DNA of 64,000 bases, taken from NCBI GenBank assembly GCA_025766275.1, contig JAFKAC010000032.1:496001-560000 (forward strand). Reading direction: 5' to 3'. Within the stretch, counting starts at the first letter, position 1; each line of letters starts with the position of its first letter. The notes below the pieces were generated by a model. It had not been told where the DNA came from. It saw only the letters and a program-made list of their open reading frames with translations, and made no database searches. The position numbers and the translations under genes were made by a program. The stretch comes from Lactarius indigo. Its lineage: Eukaryota; Basidiomycota; Agaricomycetes; Russulales; Russulaceae. This document shows, piece after piece, positions 22,251 through 35,211 of this stretch.

Positions 22251-24114
22251 TCAATTGAGGTGCTCCTCGAGCAACGCGCCCATGCGTCGTGGGAATCCAG
22301 GGGGGTCCGCCCATTTGCCAGGGTGGCCAAACTCAACAGAATCGACGAGGGAGAGCACGCCGGGCATCATGACGAGCGCTTCTACGTCTGCGTCGTTCCC
22401 GTTGTCCGAGTCGTCGGGCGCAGAGCAGACGATGCTCTCGATGGGGATTCCGAGGTCCGCACGGCGCTTCAAGAACCGCAAGAGGACCTTTTCGCCATTC
22501 GCGCCGTCATTGTTGCCGCTGCCGCAGCGGAAGAGGTGCAATACGCGGAGCGCGGGGAGGTGCGGTGCGGAGGTGTGGTCTGCGCTCGCGAGCGCGGTGA
22601 TGATGTCGACGGGACGGTGGACGTACAGGCGGAGGACGCGGACCGCAGGCAGCCGGTGGAAGAAGCTGCCCCACGAGCCGCGGAAGAACCGGCTCCAGTT
22701 GTAGGGCAGCGCGCTGGTTAGCGTCAGGTGCGTCAGGTGGGAGAGGTCGACACGGACGGAAGACGCGAGGAGCAACCCGTCGCCCGTGCCGTCGTCCCAG
22801 CCCCAGCCGCCGTCGTCGATGCAGGTGCCGTCGACACAGGACAGCGCGCCGCCGCAGACGGATTCGATCGAGGCGCGGTGCACGCGCACGCTGAAGAGCG
22901 TCTCGTGCTTGTGGAGGCCGTGGAAGACGATGTTGTTGCGTGCGGGCTTGTCGGGCGAATAGTGCGTCGCCTCGAGACATAGTTCCGTGATAGTGTGGAA
23001 GAGTGTGGTGGAACGGTGGCAGGGCATGTATAGGTCCGAGACGGCGTATTTTGTGGGGTCTAGCAGGAGCACGAACTCGGGGCTGTCGAGGCTTGGAAGG
23101 ATGAGATGCTCGAAGAGCTTCACGGTCCCGAGCACGTTGTCGTAGACGCGGCCCTGGAACCAATGGAACTCCTTGAGCTTGTCCAGCGCGACAACGGGTC
23201 TTCTTCTCGGGTCGAACGTGTGCGGTACCGAGTCCAAGAGCGCAAGGTACTCCAGGTTCGGCGCCGCGCCGAGGCAGCCGAGGAGCTCGTCCAGGTCGAC
23301 GACCCTGTCCGCCAGAGTGAGCGATCGGATGGCAGGCGAGAGGTGGGCCTGGAGCGGGAGCGCCCTTTTGAACGTGAGCTCGGTGAGCAATTCCGACTCG
23401 TCGAAGAAACTCAGGGGGCCGTCGACGTGGCTGTCGTCGGGGAATCCGTACTCGATCATCATGATCGAGAAGTGCTCGAGCGCCGGCATCACGAGGTCGC
23501 ACCCGGCGAGCGAGCGATAGAAATCGTCAACGCGGTCGCCGTTGACGTCCACGTGCAGGCGCCGGATGCGCGACGCGTGGTGCCCAAAGGCAGCCTGGAA
23601 TCCCTTGATGCCCTCTTGCTGCATGTAGATCGGGAAGGAGACGTCGAGCTTCAAGCGCCGCGAGCGCTCCACGAAACACTGCACGGCGCAGAAGTGGTCG
23701 TCTTGCCGGATGGTGGTCCAGAGCGATGGCGTGTCCAGCGCGACGTTCCTCCATCGCTGACATACGTGCGAAGCTGGGACGACGTAGGCACCACCTCCGA
23801 GGAATGTGAAGATGTGAGCGAGGAGCTCTGGCGGGAGACGGTTGAAAGGTCTTAGATGACTTCGCAGAATGCTGACCCCACGCAAGACATCGGATAAGAG
23901 CGTTTCCGCCTCGGCGAGCTATAGGAGGGTAGGTGATGGTGATCAGGTACTCGGGAGACAAGAAAGGAAGACAAAGACGGACCTCGTTCGCCAGCACGGG
24001 GTTCCAGCTGTTGTTCAGGCACACTGCTCTAGTGTTTGGGAATTCCTGAGCTAGTGCCCGCGACAGACGTAGCGCCGACAGGTGTGTGGCAAAAAGGTCA
24101 TGATGGCCGGACAT
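22251..24114 (-). CDS. F-box protein with leucine-rich C-terminal region
   Basis: There are two exons, 24114-23983 and 23918-22251, with a 64-bp intron (GTCCGT, CCTATAG) in phase 0, giving 599 residues. ATG 24114 starts MSGHHDLFATHLSAL. The F-box motif is around residues 65-110 (FNRLPPELLAHIFTFLGG, then VCQRWRNVALDTPSLW). It should bind Skp1 of an SCF ubiquitin ligase. The remainder has irregular Leu-rich repeats (LTELTFKRALPL, LEYLALLDSV, LTHLTLTSALPY) and probably recruits substrate. The length is normal for Agaricomycete F-box/LRR proteins. It is the intact partner in duplication copy B; its counterpart in copy A (10240-10760) is truncated. Confidence 0.85.
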
Positions 24115-26279
24115 CGCGGCTAAGACTGAGCATTACACGTCAAATATCAGAGGAAAACAAGGGGCATCCATGCCTCGATAGAGCCCCGAAGTACCTTGTA
24201 AATGACGGAGGTGGGCCAACACCGGGTCTGCCTCCGATGTTTTATTGGTTCGTGGGTACCAGCACGTGTTCTGGTTCATGAAAAAGCGATGACTAATACT
24301 AGACCACGTCATAAAAATTCGTCTAAATCTTGGTCTAAATCAGTCTGGCTGAACGCGAAGTTTTTTTTTTCTCATGTGATAAATGGATTCTTGAATGGAC
24401 ACAAATGTAGGTCATAGTATACTTCTAATTATGGATGAGTAAGTTAGTCGCCTGGTACCGGTAAATGACAAGACCGTCATGTCGTCAGTCCCCGCCGCAC
24501 ACTTCATTTCATTTAGGACGCGGAGTCGATTATGATGGGACACTGCCAGTGGCTCGTACGTTGAATGTGAAGATTGCGCGAAATCTACAACGGGTCTTCG
24601 GCTAGGTAGATGTCCGTTGACTGCACTCTGGGACCATTTGTCATTTTGCGGTCCCCACGAATGAATGTCGAGCATTGGAGATATTCTCAGAAGAAACGGC
24701 TTGGACTCGGATGACGAGTAGGTGCGGACTGTGGTCTATTCCAGTTTCCCACTACGCCACTGCGAAATGGAGACTTGGCCGCCTTCCCATTATCTTTGGA
24801 CGGCCAAAATTCTCTTATGATACGCGAGAGTTGGACACCATCTGCTCTTGATTGAGGGACGCGCCTTTTACTTTTCATCTGCAGGGGGAGTTGGTATCAA
24901 CGACCTGAAGACTCCATGGTATTACTGTCAAGCTGCGCTCTGTTGGTTCGGGACTCGTCGGCTTCAGGTTATCATCGTATGCTGATTATTTATCGACGTC
25001 GCCGCTGATGTGATACAATAACAACTGGCAGTGCGTCTTCAGCCCAAAATACGATGCATATTCTGGCGGGTAGGATATCTCCGAGTCGAGCAGAACGTCT
25101 GGGCGACATCCTTTCCCCCTCTCCCTGCTTGAAACATGGCGTCGTCTCCGAAGAGCGTGCTACCAGTCTTGCCCTCCTTCGCGTCAAGCAGGCCAAAAGT
25201 TGCTTCTGAACGTCAAGGCTTCCGGCCCACCTATCATAGCCATATAGCCCCTATATCACATATTCAACTATAGGTGTTAGCTCCGCAATCACAGATCAAT
25301 CCCCCTACTTCCATAGGCGGCGTTCTATCACCACTGTGACATAGCAACCGCGTCCGTAATGTCAATACAGGCTATGCTGCTGGTTATACATGTGGACTCA
25401 GCGTCTTGCTTGAAGGGCAGATGGAAAGAGATATCCCGATAGCCTCCGATGGTGCACAGCTATCCTTCATTTTCATTTCCGCCGATCGACGAAAAGGGTA
25501 TAGAAAGTCAGCTGGGTGATCCTGGGGCTGATCTAGCCATACTGGCGCGTACAAATCGTCAGCGCGTCAGCGCTTCAGCCGTGATCTTGAAGAACAGTAG
25601 ACCAAATTCGATGTGGCAGTTCAGCAAGTCGGGACCTCCTTTCACTTCGTTTTCGTTTGTTCATGTACTCAGTAATATCGCACACGAAGGCCTGGGACTA
25701 GATAACTCGAGCCACAATTTGTGCAGTCGCGGCAGCGCTTTCATGATGACTCGTAACTTTACGAGAGCAGATGAGAGGGTATATGCAGTTCAGGGGACTC
25801 CGAGTCGGACTCACGCCACTCGGGCGCGTCCGCGTCGATCAGTACAATGTTCACAGGGTGAGCGCCTATGAACCGCGCATCAGCACCAAACTCAGACTGA
25901 ACGCGCTGATGTGTTTGCATCGACCCGCGGGGCCCCCTTTACCTAGAGATAGAACCACCATTAGTGGGACGACTACCGGTCGCTCGGGCTTCTTGGGCAT
26001 CGAATTGTGCTCTGTTGAGTCTGGTACGGACTCTGATCGAATCAGAGGCGCACCACCGTCCGAGGGAATCGGTCGGGTTTCACGGGAGAGGATAAACAAC
26101 TGCAAGGGAGCTTACAATTCGGTATGACGAGTTACAACAAGCTAGACTTTTTTTCCGACTTCCGCCTCTTTAATATTTTGCAATCTACACACGTTATCCT
26201 GTGAGACTGGAGTGGGACGATAGTGATGGTAAGTAGCCTGAAACAAGGTACTTTGAGGTAAGAGGTCTTACGGTAGTCG
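24115..26279. other. about 2.2 kb without a recognised gene
   Basis: Short overlapping frames only, none with motifs or convincing splicing. The left end is the 5' flank of the F-box gene. Confidence 0.4.
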
Positions 26280-26952
26280 TCATGACGAAGCTAGTTCTCC
26301 CTCATCCTCGGGCATATCAGCAGCTGCGGGCAGGGACCCGTGTGCGACCCGACCGTCGGCATCCCGGACCTCCGCATCGGCTTCTTCCTCACCCAGTGCG
26401 GCGCCCGCATCGTCAAGACGCATGACCTCGACCATCCACTTGGCACCTTCATCCCACCCGGCCGCCTCTGCCTCGCCGAGGGGCGAACGGCCCGCGGAAT
26501 TCTTGATGTCGATCAAGTCTGCGCCTGGGCCACCGGGGAAGCCGACGAGGGCGCGGGCGGTGCCGAGCTGCGCGTTGAGCGCAGCCCAGTGCAGCGCCGT
26601 TGAGCCTGCGCGATTCTGTGCGGATAGGAGAGTTGACGGTACGATGGGCAGGAGGACGTCGAGCAGCTCTGCGAATGCCCTTCCGAGCCGGGTATCAGTG
26701 GTGATCGACTTCAATCGCGGGACGTCTTGAACGAACACAAGACTCACCGGTGTGGCCGTTGGCAGAAGCCATGTGTAGGACGGTGTTTCCGTTCTCGTCA
26801 CGGACATTACCTACGGAGTCTGTGCCAAAACGGTCGATGAATGACTTGAGGTCGTCGATGTCACCGTAACGACAGGAAAGGAGAAGGTCTTCTGTGTCTT
26901 CAGGTGACAGGTTGATCGGGTTGTTATTGTTGTTGTTGGAGTGGTTGTCCAT
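26280..26952 (-). CDS. ankyrin-repeat protein, Yar1-like
   Basis: Exons are 26952-26748 and 26668-26280, with a 79-bp intron (GTGAGT, TTCGCAG) in phase 1, giving 197 residues. After an Asn-rich start (MDNHSNNNNN) come ankyrin repeats: ENGNTVLHMASANGHTELLD, then NRAGSTALHWAALNAQ, then NSAGRSPLGEAEAAGWDEGA. The C-terminus is acidic. Size and arrangement match the small fungal Yar1 group, known in yeast as a chaperone of ribosomal protein S3. The assignment is by architecture, so another small ankyrin protein is possible. Confidence 0.75.
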
Positions 26953-27517
26953 AACTTAGTCGTGCTAGCTTGTTTAATGGTGTCGTCGAACGGAAGGACG
27001 GGAAGTTTCATTTTGGCGGTACGCTCGGGATCCCGGGGGTCGGAGTGGTCCGGTTCGGAAAGAAAATTGAACCGGTGGGAGAGTGGCATTCGAGCTGTCC
27101 CCGCAATGGCGTAGTGATTACCTAGGTGCGCGCAGTTATTCAGACCCATCAATCTGTATTATTCGTTGCCAGGAAGCTAACATGCAAGCGAACCGGATAA
27201 GCGTTCATGCCCATGCAAGAACTCTGATCTATCAAAACGATCATATCTGTTCCCCTTCCATTCTGGCTGATCTCACCCCTTGCCGTTACCAATTTCCCTC
27301 TCACGCTCATCCCGTTGGCGCACACCCAAAACCGTATCCAGTCTGAATGTACCATGTGCTCCAGTTGATGGTCCTGAACAAGAACTGTAATTTTAGCTCT
27401 CTACATAAAAATGGATCGGTCCCTCTTTTCGATTTCCCCTCCCCCTCCAAGCTTTCGGGTCTGATAGAATAACTTTGGTGTGGCCCTGTCCGTTTTCGCC
27501 CGCGGCGTTGCAGAGCT
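26953..27517. promoter_or_regulatory. divergent intergenic region
   Basis: It lies between the starts of the ankyrin gene (minus) and the membrane-protein gene (plus). No coding signal. It is presumed to hold both promoters. Confidence 0.35.
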
Positions 27518-29582
27518 ATGTCTCATTCTACGCCCCCTACTCTTCTTGTCTGGTCTATGCTCTCGTCTCTGGTGAGTGTTCCTGTGCTACTGCGGAATGC
27601 AGCTCTGACGATGACCTGAATCGGTGGTTAGCTGGGCGTTTTTCTGATCTATCATCTATGGTGTTTTGACCGCTTCAGGTGCTTGCGGTGAGTACACACA
27701 CCTTCACTGTTGGATATCCCCTCGAGCTCGTTCCCTCCTATCAGCTGGAACCATGGCTCGCAAGGGACCTTCAAGCGTGTGATGACCGTTCGTGGCATTT
27801 CAACGACGTGCATCCCTCTTCGTCTGATTGACTTTTATAGTACTCGTACCTGCTGAGCGTACCATTGATAATCATCTACTCCGTGGGTTTCTGTATCATC
27901 AAGTACAAGGAGGGATATATCTTCCTTCCAGTATACGGGAGTACGTCTGTCTCGTCCTTCCCCCCTTCTTCTCCGGCTCAGTTGTCCCAGTCAATCCTAC
28001 TCCCCACCAACTGTGGACACCCGCGCACAAAAACGCCATCTTGCCCTTATATTTGTGCCTTTCATGGGCTTGGGGACTCGAAATGTGAGTCGCCTTGGCA
28101 AAATTCCCGCAATGAGTGTCTCATCTGCCCTCAGGGTTACCCATCTTGAAGGTACGGCGTCAATTTAGTCCGTGACTTCCCAAAAATGAAACCTTGCTGC
28201 CTAGAACTCTGTTTTTGGCTCTTTGTTGTCAACGCAGGACCAACGCAGAAGGATTGGTTCCGCAGTCTGTACTTCAAAACGTGGATCGTGGGCTCGGTCA
28301 TTGCCATCCTTTACATGCCACTGGTGACTATTCTCACGCGACACGATCCTCTCAAGGTGCGGTGTCATTTCCTGTGCGAATTTTGGAGGGCTCCGTATTG
28401 ATTCCGTTGGTAAAGTGCGAGGCGTATACATTCCTTGCTGGCAGTCTGGGAAGCCTGTCGCTTACGTTGTGGTTTCTCCCCGTCCTGTGAGTGTCCCTCC
28501 CCTTGAGCCAAATTACTGTGTTCACTGTTTTCAGACATCTCTTCCGACCCTTCTTAGGTGGACTGGTCAGTCGGCTCCATAACGACTTGATCCTCATATA
28601 GCTAAATGGTCCTTAGAGGAAAGAAGGAGTTGATACGAACACTATCATCCGGCTAACCAAGTTCCACGAGCTCAATGTACGTAACGTCTTTTGGCGCCTC
28701 GTCACCTAATCATGTTCCCACTCCAGACAATACGTGTCGTTTTCCGCCTTCTCTTCGCGGTACCTCTCTTTATCTTGGCCGTCGATGGCGTTCGCCCCCA
28801 CCAGCACATAAACGATACTATGTACGTAGTACCGATGGTGGTTCGTTGACTCCTGCTGACTCATTGTTGTGACAGGTTTTGGACCGGTACGTGTCCTATG
28901 ATCTCGCATCGCAAAGACAGGTTCTAATAATTACTGTGTGAAAAAAAAAAACAGAGTTTCTTGCGATAACCGGCGCGTTCGGCGTTGTCATCTCATCTGG
29001 TATCACGCTTGTGGTGCGTCCCCCCATATTTCTCATCAGGACTGACCTTAACGAATCGCGCAGATCTTCTTCCCCCGCTCCATCGAAAATGAGATAGTCG
29101 CGCACGAATCAGGGATCCGAAGCCGCGGCTTCTTCAGCTCGCGCCACCAGCAACTCTCCTTCGTCTCGCAAGAGCAGGAACTCTTCGGCACGTACGACTA
29201 CGAAGACGCGCAGATCGACGCCAAGGGCATATCCCCATCCTCCCTCTCGCAGACGCCCTTGCCCTTGCTTCCCTCGAAAGCAAAGTCCCCAACGACGACC
29301 CAATCGCAGTATTCGCAGCCGCAGCCGCCATACGCGCAGCTCCAGACGCCTCCTCAGCGGCAGTCCTCGGAACCCATACGCCTCATCCCGAACCGCCGCG
29401 CACCTTCGCCCAACCACGAGACGCGCGTGACGTTGGCCAAACCGATGTCCGATATCGTCGACCGGTTCCACAACCCGGCTACTATGAAAATCTCGCCGGG
29501 GCGGAGGAGGCCTAGCTTCCGTGCGCCGATCGGTGCGTCTGAGCTCCGTGCGGCTCCGCGTGCCCATCAGGAGCGTTTTTGA
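27518..29582 (+). CDS. multi-pass membrane protein, fungal family of unknown function
   Basis: The gene has many short exons. Exons I can place: 27518-27571, 27679-27687 (9 nt), 27841-27940, 27982-28084, 28135-28151 (17 nt), 28205-28356, and one starting at 28416. After an unresolved stretch (28495-28645) come an exon ending at 28676, one starting at 28727, an 11-nt exon (GTTTTGGACCG, near 28876), and two more to the stop at 29582. Membrane helices include YSYLLSVPLIIIYSVGFCII, LYFKTWIVGSVIAILYMPLV, AGSLGSLSLTLWFLPVL, VVFRLLFAVPLFILAVDGV and GAFGVVISSGITLVIFF. A disordered cytoplasmic tail rich in Ser/Pro/Gln follows. The pattern (VTHLEELCFWLFVVNAG, FLAGSLGSLSLTLW) resembles a conserved Agaricomycete integral-membrane family. 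Its substrate or ligand is unknown. Confidence 0.7.
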
Positions 29583-32500
29583 CTGACTTTGACCGACTGC
29601 TCGACCGATATTGTATTATCTGTACTTTTTGGTTTTTTTTTTTTTTGCAGATTTGCGGGGGCGTTCATGGCGGTGATCGCACACTTAACCAGCGAGCGTC
29701 CCAAACGAGCATCTATCTGCGCGCATCAGTTTTTGATCTATATCATTATATTATACCACTCACTAACTTTCATACCATCGCATCATTCATAAAGAGGGTC
29801 GTGGATAGAACCAACTAATACCCTCTTTTTATCTTATCGCTCTCTTTGGCTTTAGGCTCACTTTGGGCCCTGGGACGCTCGCTCAACTGTAAGCGGGCCA
29901 TGCACCATACATGTAGTACTGCATACGAGGCGGACATATCTCGCTCCCCCATCCCCCACCAACTGCATTTTAGTGATCTTTATACAAGTGGTCTCGCTGG
30001 TCGTGTCATACACTCGAAAAACCCCTCTGGACTTGAACCCATCTGTATTACGTAGTCCGAATCATGGATTTCTCTTCCCTGCATTCGCTGCTTGTTTTGA
30101 TGGTACGAAGTATCGGTATGGGGAATCCTGAGTCTGCATGGAGAAAGAAGCGGCATCATCACTCCACATCTTCGACCCCCCCCCTCCCCCCGCGTGGGAC
30201 CGTGGGCGTCCTACACTGCATCATCGCTCATTATCACGGTTCCTGTCCAACGTGTCCGCCAACCAACTTGAAAGCCCATTGTTCTGCGACGATTCATCAG
30301 GTTTGACATAGCCAAGGGTCGGATAGGTGGAGTAAAAAGCTCTCATTTAATTGCACGCTCTAGTACTCCACCTCAAGAGTTCCTCTCAATCCTCGCGTCC
30401 TCCGTGCCTTCTTTTGACCTGGCGCACGGCGCTGTACCTGGCGAAGCACGGAGGCAATCAGATAAGCATGCCAGCCGAACCGCAACGCGTGTATATGCCA
30501 GAAAAGCAAAAATTTTGATTGCCTGGTATCTCCAAGAATAAATTTTTTTGTGTGTAAAGTTGCCCTATCTTCTGTTTCGAGTTGCGATGGGGGGGTGCGA
30601 ATTACCGACAGGGGAAACGTCCTTTCCGTTTTTACAGTAGCAAACTCGTTTTTTGTGGGTCGCGTAATTCATTTTACGGAACAAGGCAGAACACCAAACA
30701 CGTTCGGTGCTCATGAGCGCTTAAACGATGTAAGCGGCCAATGTGGCCTTTTTTTGAGGCACCCCACTTTGACATGACAGGCGACCTGTGCTCACGGTCT
30801 GCAAACTCTCAGCCCCGATATCGTTAGCGCCCCCGGATCTGCTCCGAGTACGCAAATCCCAGAAGCGAGTGGAGCCCCCTAAAACATACGATTTGCTTAA
30901 ATTGTGGTTGTCCTCCTGCCGGCCTTGGGTTGGGTGGCAGTTCGATTCGGTTCAAAAATTCCAGGTTCTAAAAATTCCCACCGTTACGCGCGAGAAGGAG
31001 AAGATCGGCTTCTGCGCGAACCAGTGTGATAGCTGGTGAAAAATGTGAAAAAGCTGTGAAGAGCGCCACACGGTCGCCATGCGCTGTTATTGTAGATCGA
31101 TACATCAAAGTAACTTGGCTACAGCGTATTGTTTTTGCGCCTTCGAGATGATAATAACCTGTACTCCGACCCTTTGTTCGTAAAATTTGTTTGTTGATAT
31201 ATAAAGTGTGTAACTTGTAAATTATCGCCCCCCCCCCTCTCGTTGCCCCGCGGACAGACGACGATACCTCGTTTCTACCCCCCCGGGCCCCGAGATGAGG
31301 CGGGCCTCAGAAATCGAAAGCGCCACAAATTAAACAAACGCAACGTCCCCAAATCCAAAAACATGAAAAGGTCAATTTCGGCTGTATTTTTAGTTGGATC
31401 CCAATAAGAATTTACGTTGTTAGGGTGCCGATTGAACGCCGCCCAGAGTTGCGCACTCAGTCCATTGTGTTTTGAGCCACCGTGATCGAGGCTTTGGATC
31501 GAGGTCGAAAGGGCCGTAGTTTGATTGTCTCGTCTCCTGTGTGCTATGCTATCATATGTGATTCATGAGAATGTCGTCGGGCGCCGTCACAGAGACTGTT
31601 AAGGACACTATGGTGGCTTGATAGTCTGATCATGATCCCTGTACATGCTTGTTCCTTTGTCCGTACAGAACTGGGAGATCCGATGTCGTCTAGTAAGTGT
31701 CTAAACCCACGAACGCCATATATGACGGAGACTGGAATATTGGCTGGATGGCAAAAACATACTGCTTCACAGAGGACTTTGCGCCATAGTAGATTGGTCT
31801 CATGGCGAGGAAGGGAGGACGCCACTGTCAGTTCTGGCACCCTGTCAGGGCTTGGCCGCCACTGTACGTGAATCACCTTACAGTGGAGTCTCGTGCTTTT
31901 GCACCTTGAACTAGGTGCCTCATGATGCTCACTGGCAAACGCGCGCTGGACGTCGTGTCACGGTACTAGTGGGCGCCGCATCAGTTGACGATCTACACTC
32001 ACATAACTTAGTCGGCCGCCTGCAGGAGTCCAAAGAGGCAGGCTCAAGTGCGGATTCCCAAGACTCACCCGGTCAGGCATCAACATGTGTACGCTTACGA
32101 TGAAGTGTACCCCGGCCATCGCGGCCGTGGCCGTGCTACACTTGCGTCTGTTCGTATCCTCATGCGTTTGCTATCTACAGTACTTGTTACTGGATTTTTG
32201 GGCACATTCCGCTTGTATTCGGTGCCAGAATCCAGCTACCATATACCTCGGTGATATCCTGACAAGCCAGCGCTGTTGCAGTTCTCATCAAGCGCCGATC
32301 CAGGCACTGGCATGTGTGTTTGAGAACCACAGTACCGCATCTAGGTACACTTTCCATCCACTCCGATTCATAAGTTACGCACGGTGGATTCGATACCGGT
32401 CACGGGGTTGTTGGCAGGCGTTTGTGGGTCCTACAGGAGTCCACCGTGAGCGACCGAGTTTGTTGGACAGCTCTGACAGATGAGATCCGGATGACCACCA

Positions 32501-33192
32501 GTGTTCCATAGATTCGGTACTCACTATTCTAACTTGGGTCTTCGATTCTATCTCCCTTGATCTCTCAAGAATGATGGATGTCAACGAAGATGCTCAGGAT
32601 AGGCTGTATTGGAACGAAGGGTGCTGCCAGCGCGCGGGGGCGATAAGGTAACCCACCGCCTACAAAGGTAACGTCTTTCTGCTTGATGAGTTTTAATCTG
32701 CGTACATTCTTTTCTGAACCTGCGGGATCTTATGTAGCAGGCAGGTGAGCAGGCTCGCCCAACCTGACGCCACCGTGGACGTATCCTCGAGAACTTGAAG
32801 GAGAACGGGGCCTTATATAGTGATGGGGGTATTGTCGTTGAGGGCACCTTCTATCTTACCAGCCCCAGCAACTTGAACTAGTTGGTGTTACCATTTTGCT
32901 GCAATAAATGAGGCGTGTTCCTTTCTCCAAGGAGTCCGTCTCGGTAGAGCGGCGTCATAGGCCCTACTTGCGGACTCTCGCATTGGCAACATTTTACGAT
33001 AACTATGTGGGTCACATAAAAGGTGCAAATGAAAGAAGTGGTAGGCGGATAATATAGCACCAACAGTTGAATTGTCGAACGCACCGCGTGTCTCGGTTGC
33101 TGCCGTAACGGGATGCGGTGACAGTCAACAACAGAGCAGCGCCCTCGAACCAACACCAGTAGCACCCGGTCTCCTCGACACATTTTCGTGTG
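29583..33192. other. 3.6 kb without a recognised gene
   Basis: It contains homopolymer tracts (T-rich near 29632, C-rich near 31228) and scattered short frames on both strands. None has motifs, consistent splicing or family resemblance. No repeats shared with the rest of the window were noticed. Confidence 0.4.
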
Positions 33193-34534
33193 ATGCCCAG
33201 AAACATCATCCATTCCGATGTTTCGATGGACCCGGAGAGCGAGTCCGAGGCGCTTTCCATCGCACCCGACGCAGAAGAAGAGCCCGAGCTAGAAGAAGAG
33301 GAGGAAGCTGAGGGAGAAGGCGAGGAGGAAGAAGAGGAAGGAGAAGAGGGAGAAGAGGGCGACGAGGCTGAGGAAGAAGAAGCGGACGATGCTGAGGAGG
33401 AGGGAGAGGACGAGGAAGCCGCCGACGATGGTGACGGCGACGCGGTGCAGGAGGTGCGCAACGTGTCTTTCTCTGACCTCTCTCCCCACTGAAATATTCG
33501 TTCATCTTTCTCTGCTGTCGTGATAGTCGGACCTAGATGAGTTGTCTTCACCGTCGGCGTCCCCTCCGCCAGCGCAGGCCGCACCTTCCCGCACGTCGCG
33601 CCTCAAAATCACGCTCAAGCTCCCCACCCAGAAACCAGCGCGTGTGCGCCGCTCCGCTCACAAAGAGAAAGATCCTGACAGTGCCGTTGAGTCTGAAGAC
33701 GACGACGATCAGCCCCGCGGCGGAGCAAAACGGCCTCTGACCACGCGTCAAGCCGTCCTCGCGAGCGTAGTCGGGTCGTCTCACGTTTCATTAGGTGCGT
33801 TCTCTGTTTAACAAACCAGCACATGGTCTCACCAACGTATCATATGATCGGGGTAGACGAGACTTCGCGCAAGAAAAAGCAATTGAACGAGGCTGAAATC
33901 GCACTCAGACGCGAAGAGACCGCGCGTAAGCGCAAGCACCTCTCCGAGAAAAAGCTAGAAGACGAGAAGGTACGCATATATATATAACCCCTCTGATCCC
34001 CCTCTCTGTTCCTCACGCGCAGTCTACATACAGGCAGAAACAATCAATCGTCTCCTCAAGAAAAAGTCTGGGACACGGAATAGACGGAACGCGCTCGCCA
34101 CCGCAGAGGATCGCACCCCTGCCACGCAAACTGGCAACGGCACGCCGGCAGAGGGCGAGCCCGAGGAAGAAGAGAGCGGCGAGGTTGCAGTGGTGCCAAT
34201 CATTGAGGTTGTCCCGACGTGCTACAGGTGGATATCGACCATACGACCCGCCCCCGATGCGCCGTCAGGCGGAGAAAAGATGACACTATCGTTTTCCGTG
34301 CCCGCGTCTCTGCTACCGACTCCGCACCAGGCGGCAACCGAGGGCGATGGGGACGGCGACGTCAAAATGGACTCGCAGGAGGAGCCTCGAAAACCGCGAG
34401 CGCCAGCGGTTTGCAACGTTGACGGGTGTACGGCCACGAGGAAGTACAGGCTCGTTCGTGATCTGGAACGTGGGGCCTGCGGGATGGGACACCTGCACCT
34501 TCTGGAGACGCAGTCTAGAGCGGTTGCGACCTGA
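33193..34534 (+). CDS. IES2: INO80 chromatin-remodelling complex subunit Ies2/INO80B
   Basis: There are four exons, 33193-33453, 33527-33794, 33857-33969 and 34034-34534, giving 380 residues; all phases agree. The N-terminus is a long Glu/Asp-rich stretch (about 20-85). The PAPA-1-like conserved region spans exons 2-4 (LTTRQAVLASVVG, then RKKKQLNEAEIALRREETAR and a Lys/Arg-rich helix). The C-terminus is a HIT-type zinc finger (CNVDGCTATRKYRL, then GACGMGHL). This domain order is diagnostic for Ies2 (INO80B), which stimulates the INO80 ATPase in the nucleus. A second ATG at codon 12 is an alternative start. Confidence 0.88.
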
Positions 34535-35211
34535 GAAGACGTCAAAACGGCGGGTACGCTGATAATCTGCGCGAGTCATACTTGTATGGACCGGGTTAAT
34601 GAGTGTCTTATATGGGCTCAACCACCGGTTTATGACACTCTGGGTGACGGCACAATCCCGCTTTGGACTTCTAAGGCACATGGCGTATAACTTAGATCCT
34701 TTTGAAAGTATTAGTAGGCATCCCTTTGACGAATAGTATGGGCTGTAGGAGTGGGCTAGGTGATCAGGCGTCGTCGCCAGTATACGGCACCCCGGAAGCG
34801 AAATCTCAGTGAGGCCAGTTGCGCCCGCAGTACAGTGTGTCAGTCCGAGTCTAGTTCGTCTTGTGGCTGATCTCTTCAGGGTCTAGATGACGTTACAAGC
34901 CCAGTTCCTCAGGCATAAGGCAACAGCCTGAGGCCTTAGATGGGCTATTTTTTTGACATAATATGGCATAGCGCTTGCATCTAACGTTCAATTGATTCAC
35001 CCAAACAAGGCTTAGTGATAACCGTCAGGACCCCCGCAAGAAGGTGACGAGCAGCAGTGAGACAGTGCGGAACCGTACCTCTTAAGCGGAGTATCGAATG
35101 GGGAAGGAAGGACCTTGAACTCTACGTAACTTCCACGTAAGTTGCACCATGGGGAATTCATAAATACGAATTTGCTATAGTTCTCATGTCTGCTGCTGGC
35201 CTAGTTCGGAC
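34535..35211. promoter_or_regulatory. upstream region of P450 copy 1
   Basis: No gene. The last 110 bp ('cttccacgtaagtt' to the ATG) resemble the flanks of the other P450 copies, including a conserved CATAAATAC TATA-like box at 35159-35167. Confidence 0.5.

Noticed and set aside
22507..23855. Long alternative frames on both strands of the F-box gene
   Set aside because: They are shadows of high-GC third positions. The F-box frame has domain, intron and duplicate support.
30000..30060. Another B-box-like GGTTCAAGTCC on the minus strand
   Set aside because: The T-arm stem does not pair and no A box lies at the right distance.
31544..31876. 110-residue minus-strand frame
   Set aside because: No motif, no splice partners, overlapping frames on the other strand.
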